A stretch of DNA of 22,658 nt from Candidatus Heimdallarchaeota archaeon (GCA_015522385.1 WAMJ01000278.1:1-22658), one strand, 5' to 3'; counted from the stretch's first letter, positions 13,525-21,358 are shown. Notes: generated from the letters alone by a model not told the origin. Numbers and translations: made by a program.

Positions 13525-14421
13525 CTATCGAGTTTTTCCAAAGACCTCGTTGAGTGCGGAGTCAATATCAGGATAGCTAAACGTGTACCCCACTTCCTGT
13601 ATCCTTGAACTAACTCTCTGACCTTTCAGGGCAATCGAACCCATCTCGCCCATGAGGAGCTTGAGGACGAAGCCAGGTGTAGGGAAGAACGAGGGACGAT
13701 GAAGTGCCCGTCCAAGTGCTTTTGAGAATTCCAGATTCGTCAGAATACCTGGAGCCACGAGATTGAAAATCCCAGATACTGGATTCTCTATAGCGAAAAC
13801 AATGAAATTGATCACGTCATCGAGGTGTATCCATGGAACCATCTGTTTACCTGATCCAACCTTACCACCCACGAAGAGCTTGAATGGCAGGCTCAGCATC
13901 CCAATTGCACCACCACCCCTGCCCAGAACCATGCCTATGCGGAGGATGACGGTTCGTGATAGAGTATTATTTTGAGCTCGTCTTTCCCATTCTGTACAGA
14001 CAGAAGCCAAGAATGAATCACCAGATTTGGCATCCTCGTTAAGGATTTCCTCGGTGTCCTCTGGATAGATTCCGACGGCTGAGGCCTGGATCACTGGGAC
14101 GGGGGTCTTCGCCACACACTCAAAGACAGCATTGGATGCCTCAACCCGGCTCTGGACTATTTTCTGCTTCTTCTTCTTCGTCCACCTCAATCCGAAAATT
14201 GACTCACCTGCTAAGTTGACAATGACAGAGTCCTCCGTCACCTCATCACACCATCCAGATGTGCTTGCCCCATCCCACTTCACATACTTCACTGACGAGA
14301 TTTTTTTCTTGATCTTGGAAGGAGATCTACTGAGACCCACGACCTCGTGACCCCGTTCTACAAGCACCCTGCTAAGATTCCTACCGATGAATCCAGAGAC
14401 CCCTGTGATCAGTACCTTCAC
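13525..14421 (-). CDS. TIGR01777-family SDR epimerase (YfcH-like)
   Basis: An extended short-chain dehydrogenase/reductase with NAD(P)-binding MKVLITGVSGFIGRNLSRVL (1-20), the NLAGESIFGLRWTKKKKQKI region (the RW and following basic run typify TIGR01777), SAVGIYPED (active-site YxxxK position altered, as common in this subgroup), LRIGMVLG and the hallmark MVPWIHLDDVINFI. The length of 298 matches the family, and the DUF1731-like C-terminus (PSFFPTPGFVLKLLMGEMGS) is present. The biochemical reaction of the family is not well defined. The start is GTG at 14421 with a TATA-like ACTAATTTC about 26 nt upstream on the minus strand. It diverges from the M24 peptidase gene over 77 bp. Confidence 0.9.
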   Translation of the reverse strand: MKVLITGVSGFIGRNLSRVLVERGHEVVGLSRSPSKIKKKISSVKYVKWDGASTSGWCDEVTEDSVIVNLAGESIFGLRWTKKKKQKIVQSRVEASNAVFECVAKTPVPVIQASAVGIYPEDTEEILNEDAKSGDSFLASVCTEWERRAQNNTLSRTVILRIGMVLGRGGGAIGMLSLPFKLFVGGKVGSGKQMVPWIHLDDVINFIVFAIENPVSGIFNLVAPGILTNLEFSKALGRALHRPSFFPTPGFVLKLLMGEMGSIALKGQRVSSRIQEVGYTFSYPDIDSALNEVFGKTR

Positions 14422-14456
14422 GCAATTAAATCCTGATTGCTGAAATTAGTCTTTTG

Positions 14457-14480
14457 GTCACTGAGTAAACTTTTAGTGAC
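14457..14480. promoter_or_regulatory. Dyad flanking the box-A of the M24 peptidase gene
   Basis: GTCACT (14457-14462) and AGTGAC (14475-14480) form a perfect 6-bp inverted repeat separated by 12 nt that contain the TATA-like AAACTTTT. The element is centred about 27 nt before the ATG at 14499, in a 77-bp divergent promoter region. It may be an operator controlling one or both genes; arms this short can arise by chance. Confidence 0.35.
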
Positions 14481-14498
14481 TCGGATTCTGCATAGAGT

Positions 14499-15674
14499 AT
14501 GGAACCTACACCATTTACCGATGATGAGTACAGGCAGAGGCACAGAGCTCTTGAGAAAGCATTAGGTGATGTTGATTTCTCCGTCGTTTTCTCGAGGGCA
14601 GATCTCTACTATTACTCCAGCCTTGGCATGGACGGTGTACTCACAGTTGATTCCGATGGGATCACCCACTTCATCAGAAGAAATTTGAGATTGGCTCAGG
14701 AGGAGAGCAGGCTCCCTGTAAGATTCATGGAGAGCTACCGGATCTTTAAGGAAATTGGTAAGCAAAGTAAGATTTCAAAACTGGGGTTAGAACTGGACCT
14801 CGTCCCATTCAAGACCGTAGAATACATCAGGAAAGCTCTCGGCAATCCTGAGCTTGTTGATATCAGCAGTAAACTTAGGAGCATCAGAGCTGTGAAATCG
14901 CCAGAGGAGGTAAGACAGATTAAGCTCTCGTGTGAGCAGACTGACAGATCATTTGAGGTGGCGCAAGAGGTTGTAAAACCCGGGGTCAGGGAGATCGATG
15001 TCTCTGCTGAAATTGAGCGGCAGCTTCGGCGTGATGGACATCCGGGCTGGGTACAGGTGAGAATGTTCCACCACAACCTGACCAACCTTGCCTTTGTCAT
15101 GACTGGAGAATCCGTTGCTACCCTCAACTCTAAATTTGGTCCTTACTCGGGACAGGGGGTCACGAGGATGCATGCGAATGGCTCCTCATTCAGGAAAATT
15201 AAGGAGGGGGATCCAGTCGTCATAGACACGACAGGTGTTGTCTCTGGCTATATTTCAGATGTTACCCGAACCTTCTTTGTTGGAAAGGTTGACAAGAGGA
15301 TAGAGGACACTCACGACGTGGCGATCAAGGTTCAGGAACGTACGGAGAGTCTGTTCAGAGCAGGAAATAGGACCAACGAAATATACGAAGAGCTAATCGC
15401 CTACGTGGAAGAATTAGGGTACCTCGACCACTTCATGGGATTACACTCCGACAAGGTGCAGTTCATCGGTCACGGAATCGGTCTTGAACTCGATGAGTTC
15501 CCGATAATCACACCTGGATACAAGGCCGAACTCGAAGTAGGGAACGTAATTGCTATGGAGCCGAAACTTGTGCTCGACGACCCGCGGACTGGAATCGGTG
15601 TAGAAGAGAGCTGGGTGGTGGGAGAGAACAAGGGGGAGAGATTGTCAAAGTTTCCCCTGATTACTCGAATCTAG
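14499..15674 (+). CDS. M24 metallopeptidase (Xaa-Pro dipeptidase/aminopeptidase type)
   Basis: A pita-bread-fold metallopeptidase that probably removes residues next to proline. All five expected metal ligands are visible: D243 (VVIDTTG), D254 (ISDVTRTF), H325 (GHGIGLELDE), E354 (AMEPK) and E369 (GVEES). The N-terminal 125 residues form the creatinase-like domain, ending in the usual LRSIRAVKSPEEVRQIK (127-143). The H-N-L-T-N stretch (192-196) and HGIG are typical of prolidases. The 391-residue length is as expected. It converges on the PCD-like gene with a 4-bp overlap. The substrate, dipeptides versus longer Xaa-Pro peptides, cannot be told from sequence. Confidence 0.92.
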   Translation: MEPTPFTDDEYRQRHRALEKALGDVDFSVVFSRADLYYYSSLGMDGVLTVDSDGITHFIRRNLRLAQEESRLPVRFMESYRIFKEIGKQSKISKLGLELDLVPFKTVEYIRKALGNPELVDISSKLRSIRAVKSPEEVRQIKLSCEQTDRSFEVAQEVVKPGVREIDVSAEIERQLRRDGHPGWVQVRMFHHNLTNLAFVMTGESVATLNSKFGPYSGQGVTRMHANGSSFRKIKEGDPVVIDTTGVVSGYISDVTRTFFVGKVDKRIEDTHDVAIKVQERTESLFRAGNRTNEIYEELIAYVEELGYLDHFMGLHSDKVQFIGHGIGLELDEFPIITPGYKAELEVGNVIAMEPKLVLDDPRTGIGVEESWVVGENKGERLSKFPLITRI

Positions 15675-16018
15675 CGATTGATTGCACTCATCAAATCGAA
15701 GGCAGCGTCCATCTTGGCCGCCAAGATAAAGTCGCAGGGGATGAAATTGCTCCCGTTGCCGATATTGATTTTCACCAGGCTCTTAGAGAACGAAATTTGA
15801 GGGTAGTAACCGACGAGATCCGCAATATTAGCGATTGTGTTAACAAAGGCCAGCGACTGCTTGAAGGCCCCGAAACTGTAGATCTTTCTCAGGAACTTGT
15901 CCTCGATCTGCCATCCCTCGATCTTGCTAAGGTAGGTTCTGATGTCGCTCTCATTGAGCATGTCCATTGTGGACGAATCGTTACAGTTCCGTAGTGAGAG
16001 CATGATGTCGTCTGCCAT
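15671..16018 (-). CDS. Pterin-4a-carbinolamine dehydratase-like protein, active site altered
   Basis: The fold of PCD/DCoH is recognisable: LSKIEGWQIEDKFLRKIYSF (30-49), AFKQSLAFVNTIANIADLVG (51-70), then ISFSKSLVKINI (75-86), and a closing DFILAAKMDAAF helix (96-107). In active enzymes a motif of the type (E/D)-xxx-H-(H/Y)-P supplies the catalytic His; here it reads D-LVG-Y71-Y72-P73, and the later TH..gGLT stretch has become GNGSNFIPC. Dehydratase activity is therefore doubtful; a structural or regulatory role, as DCoH has in animals, is possible. ATGs at residues 18 and 20 would give a more standard length, but a minus-strand TATA-like CTTCAAATACT near 16040 supports the start at 16018. 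Confidence 0.7.
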   Translation of the reverse strand: MADDIMLSLRNCNDSSTMDMLNESDIRTYLSKIEGWQIEDKFLRKIYSFGAFKQSLAFVNTIANIADLVGYYPQISFSKSLVKINIGNGSNFIPCDFILAAKMDAAFDLMSAINR

Positions 16019-16059
16019 CTTACTTCGAAGGGAGTATGAGTATTTGAAGGTTATCAGAA

Positions 16060-16106
16060 GGAGGTGAAGGATGCTTCGAAACCTTTTATTACAGCGTATT
16101 CCATGA
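16060..16106 (+). CDS. Possible 11-codon Leu-rich leader ORF before leuS
   Basis: GGAGGTGA at 16060-16067, the strongest Shine-Dalgarno in the window, is followed 3 nt later by ATG 16071 and a mini-ORF reading MLRNLLLQRIP, stop at 16104-16106. Four of 11 residues are Leu, which is notable directly upstream of leuS. It overlaps the left arm of a 9-bp inverted repeat (separate entry). Against it: leader-peptide attenuation is not established in archaea, and the CTTTTATTA codons could instead be a box-A element. Treat as a hypothesis; the coordinates include the ribosome binding site. Confidence 0.25.
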
Positions 16107-16123
16107 GAAGTTACTAAAAGGTT
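16080..16123 (+). promoter_or_regulatory. Perfect 9-bp inverted repeat in the leuS leader region
   Basis: AACCTTTTA (16080-16088) and TAAAAGGTT (16115-16123) are exact reverse complements with a 26-nt spacer. In RNA they would form a hairpin; in DNA they are two TATA-like elements in opposite orientation. If the right arm is box A, transcription would start near 16145 and give leuS a leader of about 55 nt, with GGAG at 16189-16192 as ribosome binding site. That makes leuS one of the few non-leaderless genes here. Confidence 0.5.
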
Positions 16124-16200
16124 GTTTATCGTGAGGAATTATCTTCTATCAATCTAAGAGAACAAACCCAACAGATAGCAGAGCAACTGGAGTTGACAAG

Positions 16201-19077
16201 ATGGAAATAGAATACGATCACGTCAAGGTAGAATCTAAATGGCAAAAGCGATGGGCGGAATCCAAGATCTTCGAGTCCGACAGAATCGATGGGATGGAGA
16301 AGTTCTTCGGTAACTTTCCCATCCCCTATGTCAACGGTGCTATGCATCTGGGACATGGGTACAGCGCGATGAAATTGGAGGCGGTTATCAGGTATCAGCG
16401 CATGCTGGGTAAGAACACTGTGTGGCCCTTTGGTTTCCACGCCACAGGAGAACCAATCGCGGGTATGGCCAAAAGAGTCCGGGAGAAGAACGAGAACCAG
16501 CTCAGAGTCCTGAAGTTAAGCGGTATCCCCGAGGAGAAATTCGTCGAGTTCGAGGACCCGTATAACATCATCAGGTACTTCATGCAACGTTCCAAGGAGA
16601 GCTTCTCATCTCTCGGTTTGGCCATTGACTGGAGAAGGCAGTTTGTGACCACGGAACTGAGTCCTGTGTTCTCCAAGTTCATCGAGTGGCAGTACAGGAT
16701 ACTCGTTGACATGGGATATGTTGTGAAGGGGTCTCACCCCGTGATCTGGTGCCCTTCCTGCAAGTCACCCACAGGTGATCACGACAGGCTGGAAGGAGAG
16801 GGGGTCAGAATTGTTGACTTCCTGCTCTATAAGTTCTACAGCGAGGACCTCGATGCCTACTTCGTTCCGGGTACTCTGCGACCCGAGACCGTCTTCGGAG
16901 TGACAAACGTCTTCCTTCACCCAGACGTTACCTATGTGATTGCCAAAGTCAATGACGATCGACTGGTAATGGCAGAGGAGGCTGTGGTCAAGTTCATGGA
17001 TCAGAAGTTCAAGGTCAAGGTGGTGGAGAAACTCGATGCGAAGGACCTCTTCGGGAAGATGGTGGTGAACCCCATGACTGGAAACAAGGTCCCCCTGCTG
17101 CCTGGATACTTCATCGATGCGCAGGGAGCCACCGGTGTCGTCATGTCCGTACCTGCTCATGCACCCGTGGACTGGGCCACTTTGATGGACATCAAGACAA
17201 ATCCCACGCAAATGGAGAAATTCGGGGTGTCAAAAGAGCTGATCGAGAGCATCGAACCAATCTCATTGATCACTCTCGAGGGATACTCGGAGTTCCCCGC
17301 CAAGGATGCGGTTGAGGAGTTTGGGGTGAAAGATCAGAAGGACGAGAAGCTGAAGGAAGCTACCAAGCTGATCTACCGGAAGGAGTTCAATCACGGGATC
17401 ACCAAGGAAATCACCGGAAAGTACGCCGGAAAACTTGTGAGCGAGATCAAGGATCAGCTGAGTGAGGACATCGTCAATGAAGGAAAAGCACTCATTCTCA
17501 AGGAGCCCTCAGGAGTTGTAATATGTAGATGTGGAACAAGGAATCATGTCAAATTCCTTCCCGAGCAGTGGTTCCTGAAATTCAGTGACAAGGAGTGGAA
17601 GGCCAAGGTGCACAGATTGGTGGACACGATGAATGTCTATCCAGAGGCTGCTCGGGCGAACTTCAAAAACACTATTGATTGGCTGGAGGACAAGGCATGT
17701 GTCCGCCAGAGTGGTCTGGGTACACCGGCCCCGTGGGACCCTAAGTGGATAATTGAAACCCTTGGTGACTCGGTGATCTACATGGCATTCTACCTCGTAG
17801 CGCCATATGTTAACTCAGGTGAGTTCAAGGAGGAGTGGGCAGTCGATGAAGTGTTCAGCTATATCTTCCTGAAGAAGGGGAATGCCAAAAAGATCTCTTC
17901 AGAGGTAGGTATCCCCTACAACCTGTTGCGCAAGATACAGAAGGACATGGACTACTGGTATGGATTTGACCTGAGATCATCGGGTAAGGATCTGATTCAG
18001 AACCACCTGACCTTCATGCTCTTCCACCATTGTGCCATCTTTCCTGAGAAGTACTGGCCGAAAGGAGTCCACGTCAATGGATACGTGAACATACAGAAAA
18101 AGAATGCTGCCAATGAGATCGTGGAGGAGAAGATGAGTAAATCAAAGGGGAACTTCAAGACGCTCGATGACATAGTAGGTACCTTTGGAGCCGATGCCAC
18201 TCGCTTGGGCTTCCTGATAGCTGGAGAGGGGTTAAATGATGCCTCCTTTGCTGTGGACGAAGTGGACAGTTACTCGAAGTGGATGATCCATCTGTATGAG
18301 CTGATCAAGGATGATATCGACGACGACGAAGTCCAGCAAATCGATCGGTGGCTCATCTCCAAGTTACAGGATCAGATTCGGAAGGTTAGGAACCATCTCG
18401 ACAGAGTCGAGACAAGGAGTGCCTTCCAAGTTGCATATCACGAGACCCTGCAACTGCTCAGGTGGTACCAGAACCGTAGAGGTTCCAAGGGTCCCGCATA
18501 CAGGCAGACCTTGGAGACCATGTTGAAGCTGATCGTACCCTTCATACCTCACTTCTGTGAAGAGGTCTGGGAATCACTTGGTAACACGGGATTCATCTCT
18601 AACGAGAGCTATCCTGACTATGATGAAACAAAATTCGACGAGGAAGCAGAACGATCTGAGAAATTCCTCGGAGAATTGGTAGACTCCATCAGGAACTTAT
18701 ACTCCTTTTTGATTGATAAAAAGGGAGAGAGCAAGCCCAGTAAGATCGAGATATTTGTCTCACCCCCTTGGAAGTACCTGATGTACGATGAGGCCAGAAA
18801 GGATATCCGTACACTGATGAAGAATGCAATGCAGATCCCCGAGGTTAAGAAAAATGGAAAAGCTGCTGCCAATTACGGTAAGTTCCTGATGAAGCAAGGT
18901 GGTCCACCCGACATGGAGTGGTCTATCGAACTGGAGAATCAGACATTGAACCAGTCCCGAGAGTACCTCGAAAGGACATTCGAGACCAAGGTTGTGATCC
19001 TTCCAGCTGATGAATCCGATCACCCCAAGGCCAAGTCTGCAGTACCACGCCGTCCTGGGGTAAACTTCATCAAGTAG
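16201..19077 (+). CDS. leuS: Leucyl-tRNA synthetase, archaeal/eukaryotic type
   Basis: Class I aminoacyl-tRNA synthetase that charges tRNA-Leu in the cytoplasm. The Rossmann domain opens with FPIPYVNGAMHLGHGYSAMK (39-58), HLGH being the HIGH motif (49-52). A CP1 editing domain follows in roughly 160-480, including GTLRPETVFGVTN and GATGVVMSVPAHAPVDW. The WYGFDLRSSGKDLIQNHLTF region and KMSKS (644-648) complete the catalytic core. The anticodon-binding helices lie from about 700 and an archaeal C-terminal extension reaches 958, the usual length. ALIL-type substitution of key residues is not seen. The start ATG follows GGAG at a spacing of 8 nt; the 180-bp upstream region holds a dyad and mini-ORF. 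The stop overlaps the convergent MBL gene by 8 bp. Confidence 0.98.
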   Translation: MEIEYDHVKVESKWQKRWAESKIFESDRIDGMEKFFGNFPIPYVNGAMHLGHGYSAMKLEAVIRYQRMLGKNTVWPFGFHATGEPIAGMAKRVREKNENQLRVLKLSGIPEEKFVEFEDPYNIIRYFMQRSKESFSSLGLAIDWRRQFVTTELSPVFSKFIEWQYRILVDMGYVVKGSHPVIWCPSCKSPTGDHDRLEGEGVRIVDFLLYKFYSEDLDAYFVPGTLRPETVFGVTNVFLHPDVTYVIAKVNDDRLVMAEEAVVKFMDQKFKVKVVEKLDAKDLFGKMVVNPMTGNKVPLLPGYFIDAQGATGVVMSVPAHAPVDWATLMDIKTNPTQMEKFGVSKELIESIEPISLITLEGYSEFPAKDAVEEFGVKDQKDEKLKEATKLIYRKEFNHGITKEITGKYAGKLVSEIKDQLSEDIVNEGKALILKEPSGVVICRCGTRNHVKFLPEQWFLKFSDKEWKAKVHRLVDTMNVYPEAARANFKNTIDWLEDKACVRQSGLGTPAPWDPKWIIETLGDSVIYMAFYLVAPYVNSGEFKEEWAVDEVFSYIFLKKGNAKKISSEVGIPYNLLRKIQKDMDYWYGFDLRSSGKDLIQNHLTFMLFHHCAIFPEKYWPKGVHVNGYVNIQKKNAANEIVEEKMSKSKGNFKTLDDIVGTFGADATRLGFLIAGEGLNDASFAVDEVDSYSKWMIHLYELIKDDIDDDEVQQIDRWLISKLQDQIRKVRNHLDRVETRSAFQVAYHETLQLLRWYQNRRGSKGPAYRQTLETMLKLIVPFIPHFCEEVWESLGNTGFISNESYPDYDETKFDEEAERSEKFLGELVDSIRNLYSFLIDKKGESKPSKIEIFVSPPWKYLMYDEARKDIRTLMKNAMQIPEVKKNGKAAANYGKFLMKQGGPPDMEWSIELENQTLNQSREYLERTFETKVVILPADESDHPKAKSAVPRRPGVNFIK

Positions 19078-19846
19078 GACTGACAAGAGTAAATCTACCA
19101 ATCCTGTATAGATTGGCATCTAAATATTCATTGTATTCCGTTTCAGATTTTTCTAAGGATTCTAATGCTTCAAGTAGATCCCAGACCACTTCTATCCCGA
19201 TCTCGAACTCCTCATGCCCTGGATAGATTCGGTAAGAAGGATAGGTTTCTGCTAGTTCACGAAGGGTCTCCTTATAGAACTCAACGATGGAAGGTTCTGG
19301 TAGGTAGACCGCACCGTAGTGAATTGTGTCCCCAGTAAAGAGCTCACCTTTAGTTGTAGCGATACAGATTGATCCACCAGTGTGACCGGGGGTGTGGATG
19401 ATCTCAATCTTAAGACCACCTAGGTCGTAGACTTCACCCCCTATCAGCGGGAAAACCTCATTGCAAACAGGCATCTTGTAGCCAAGGACTTCGAACTCCT
19501 TCGAGTATTCAGTACCCGCATCCTCAAGAAATCCAAGGTCAAGCGGGAAGGCAATACCCTTATAGTCGAGCTTGTGAATATGAATATTCCTGAATTCGTA
19601 GTTACCTGCTACATGATCAAAGTGATAGTGGGTGTTGAAGACAAGAAGTTCACGATCTTCAATCAGGTCCATTATCTTCTTTCTAAGTCCACTCATTCCA
19701 TGTCCGGTGTCGATTAGCGCGGCAGTGTGGGTGCCGAGAACTAGGTAGAGGTTCACATATTTGGTGAGGAACCTTGGTTCCAGTAGATCTAATCGCTCTC
19801 TGAGGATGTACAGATGATCGTTTAACTGATGGAGTTCTACGTCCAC
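19070..19846 (-). CDS. Metallo-beta-lactamase-fold hydrolase
   Basis: A binuclear metal hydrolase of the glyoxalase II-like branch. All metal ligands can be placed: H73-x-H75-x-D77-H78 in NTHYHFDHVAG, H155 in TPGHTGGS, D173 in FTGDT and H211 in YPGHEEF. ALIDTGHG (44-50) is the usual strand before the helix. The 258-residue length is typical, with a C-terminal helical tail (VVWDLLEALESLEKSETEYN). The start is GTG at 19846, with a minus-strand TATA-like CCTTAACCC about 26 nt upstream. Thioesters, lactones or phosphoesters are all possible substrates for this branch. The last eight bases overlap leuS. Confidence 0.92.
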   Translation of the reverse strand: MDVELHQLNDHLYILRERLDLLEPRFLTKYVNLYLVLGTHTAALIDTGHGMSGLRKKIMDLIEDRELLVFNTHYHFDHVAGNYEFRNIHIHKLDYKGIAFPLDLGFLEDAGTEYSKEFEVLGYKMPVCNEVFPLIGGEVYDLGGLKIEIIHTPGHTGGSICIATTKGELFTGDTIHYGAVYLPEPSIVEFYKETLRELAETYPSYRIYPGHEEFEIGIEVVWDLLEALESLEKSETEYNEYLDANLYRIGRFTLVSPT

Positions 19847-19868
19847 AGTTCTAGGTACAACAAGTGGG

Positions 19869-20195
19869 TTAAGGCTTTTCCTCTTCTTTCAACCTGAGAT
19901 AGAAAGATCCCGAGCTTTGGTTCATTAGTTTGTCGTGATGTCTTCTCCCCCGATCCTCTCCCGGGGTCAGTCTCTTTAGCATATATGAACTGAGGACGTA
20001 CACCACGAGAGTAAAACTGATCAAGAACACATAGTAGAAAATCAAGTTGTCAAGGAGTGGTACGAACTGGAAAAGAATGATTCCTATAGAGATGGTAATA
20101 GGAACCGCTATGAATACAATAATGAGGGTCTTGCTGGAGAAAAGTCTTGACATGTAATCGCCCATATCAACGGACACAAATAAACTATTCTCCAC
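19869..20195 (-). CDS. Small two-helix membrane protein
   Basis: Unrecognised. Two strong membrane segments (about residues 24-45 and 50-72) are followed by a basic, polar tail KRLTPGEDRGRRHHDKLMNQ that should be cytoplasmic. The longest frame starts at GTG 20195, but a TATA-like GTTTATTTG lies inside its first codons, and the ATG at 20153 (MSRLFSSKTL) about 27 nt after it is a better, leaderless start that gives 94 residues. It lies 22 bp upstream of the MBL gene on the same strand, though that gene seems to have its own promoter. The architecture could be a membrane anchor or a small subunit; no partner is evident. Confidence 0.6.
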   Translation of the reverse strand: MENSLFVSVDMGDYMSRLFSSKTLIIVFIAVPITISIGIILFQFVPLLDNLIFYYVFLISFTLVVYVLSSYMLKRLTPGEDRGRRHHDKLMNQSSGSFYLRLKEEEKP

Positions 20196-20237
20196 TAAAA
20201 TCCCGTGGAAGTAGAGATAATTCCTTGAGTCTACAAA

Positions 20238-20248
20238 GAATATAAGTA
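20238..20248 (+). promoter_or_regulatory. Box-A-like element for the CheA-like/OB-fold unit
   Basis: GAATATAAGTA is a good TATA-type sequence centred about 33 nt before the ATG at 20276, so a short leader of a few nucleotides is expected. It serves the CheA-like gene and probably the OB-fold gene 4 bp downstream. Confidence 0.4.
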
Positions 20249-20275
20249 CTGCTCTGAGGAATTAGCGATAGAGAT

Positions 20276-20986
20276 ATGTCTGCTGTGAGTGAAATAATCA
20301 GCCAATTGGAAATGAGCATACCGATGCTCGAGGCTGCTATACCCCAAATAGTCAACAGGAGAGAAAACGAGACCGCCCTGCAAAGACTTGTCCAAGTTGG
20401 TGACATCTTCCAGGACGCCAAGTTCGCAGCTGTGGATACGGACATTCCAGAGATCGGTGCACTGCTTAAAATCCTTGCAAATGGAAAATCACCGGCCCTT
20501 AGCACCTCGGCCTTTCAGATATTTGTGCTGGAGATTCTCGAAGAACTCGTCAAAGTATACCAACAGATGAGCTCTGGGAACAATCCCAATGGGAATTTCT
20601 CCGCGATAAAAACTGCAGGGGATTTCATGTTGAGGTATGCCGACAGGTTGATGGTCAGGTACAAAATCAGAGTGGAATTTGAGCCAGAGTATGAAGGGAA
20701 GTACCTGCGGGCATTCCAAGTGCTGAAGGAACTGCAAGATACAGCGAGGTTCCTCGTTGTCACACCTGATATATCAGTCGATCCTCAAGCAGATCTCAAC
20801 TCTGGCCTTGAGATCGAAATCCTGTCTCAGGAAACTCCGAAGACTCTCCACGAACTGGTGAGTGGAGTCCTTGAGGTCAAGGCAGTACAGGTGTTTTCAG
20901 AGCAGAAATCAATGGTGGTCTACCACCTAGACCCACCAGAGGTCGAGGGATCATTCGACCAGAGGTACCAAGCCTACCTGAGCTGA
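20276..20986 (+). CDS. CheA-like protein with Hpt-like and P2-like domains but no kinase
   Basis: I can name no family with certainty, but the layout resembles the front half of CheA. Residues 1-97 read as an Hpt-type four-helix bundle (ALQRLVQVGDIFQDA, then LLKILANGKSPALS and FVLEILEELVKVYQQM), close to the pattern of the CheA P1 domain. The phospho-acceptor His of the H-x-x-K-G motif is missing (VQVGD there). Residues 131-210 (RVEFEPEYEGKYLRAFQVLK, ...FLVVTPDIS, GLEIEILSQETPKTLHELVS) follow the P2 response-regulator-docking domain pattern. No dimerisation, ATPase or CheW-like domain follows; the stop is genuine in this frame. It is likely co-transcribed with the OB-fold gene 4 bp downstream. 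The similarity is judged by eye and could be fold-level only. Confidence 0.55.
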   Translation: MSAVSEIISQLEMSIPMLEAAIPQIVNRRENETALQRLVQVGDIFQDAKFAAVDTDIPEIGALLKILANGKSPALSTSAFQIFVLEILEELVKVYQQMSSGNNPNGNFSAIKTAGDFMLRYADRLMVRYKIRVEFEPEYEGKYLRAFQVLKELQDTARFLVVTPDISVDPQADLNSGLEIEILSQETPKTLHELVSGVLEVKAVQVFSEQKSMVVYHLDPPEVEGSFDQRYQAYLS

Positions 20987-20990
20987 GGGT

Positions 20991-21320
20991 ATGATCAAGG
21001 ATCTAGTCGCAGATGCCAGCTTTGAACATCTCAAAGTTCGGGTTCTCTCAAAGAATGGGCCAAGAATGGTAGGTAAAAACAGAAAGAGTTTTGTGACCGA
21101 CTTGCTGATAATTGACATGAACGGTGATACCTGCACCATGACTGTCTGGGGGAAGAAGGAAGCTGATGAGTACAGAGTGGGGAAAATTATTGAGATCTTT
21201 GACGGCTGGTGCAAGATGTACAACGATGTGAAACAGGTATCACTCGGTCGATCAGGGTCTGTTGTTCACCTTGAGAAGGACGACCCCAATATCCCGAAAT
21301 CAATCAATCGAGATGAGTAG
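20991..21320 (+). CDS. OB-fold single-stranded nucleic-acid-binding protein (RPA/SOSS-B-like)
   Basis: A 109-residue single OB fold. IKDL at the N-terminus, the strand FVTDLLIIDMNGDTCTMTVW (34-53, with W53), VGKIIEIFDGWCKMYND (63-79) and a following VSLGRSGSVVHL (83-94) parallel archaeal RPA-type OB folds and human SSB1/SOSS-B1. Aromatic residues at 53 and 73 are where ssDNA stacks in relatives. No zinc finger or second OB fold is present, so it may act as a partner or specialist rather than the main replicative SSB. The ATG at 20991 is 4 nt after the upstream stop, implying an operon with the CheA-like gene. The nucleic-acid type is inferred. Confidence 0.85.
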   Translation: MIKDLVADASFEHLKVRVLSKNGPRMVGKNRKSFVTDLLIIDMNGDTCTMTVWGKKEADEYRVGKIIEIFDGWCKMYNDVKQVSLGRSGSVVHLEKDDPNIPKSINRDE

Positions 21321-21327
21321 ACAGAAA

Positions 21328-21338
21328 GTGTAAATACT
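21328..21338 (+). promoter_or_regulatory. Box-A-like element for the AmrS gene
   Basis: AGTGTAAATAC, centred about 26 nt before the ATG at 21359, fits a leaderless promoter, so this gene is probably transcribed separately from the OB-fold gene that ends at 21320. Confidence 0.4.
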
Positions 21339-21358
21339 TGATCGTCGAATCATGACTG

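Noticed and set aside
14735..15127. A 130-codon open frame on the minus strand inside the M24 peptidase gene
   Set aside because: Ser/Arg/Leu-biased shadow translation; the plus-strand product has all catalytic residues.
16765..17211. A 148-codon open frame on the minus strand inside leuS
   Set aside because: Shadow of the leuS coding pattern, with a His-rich implausible product and no promoter.
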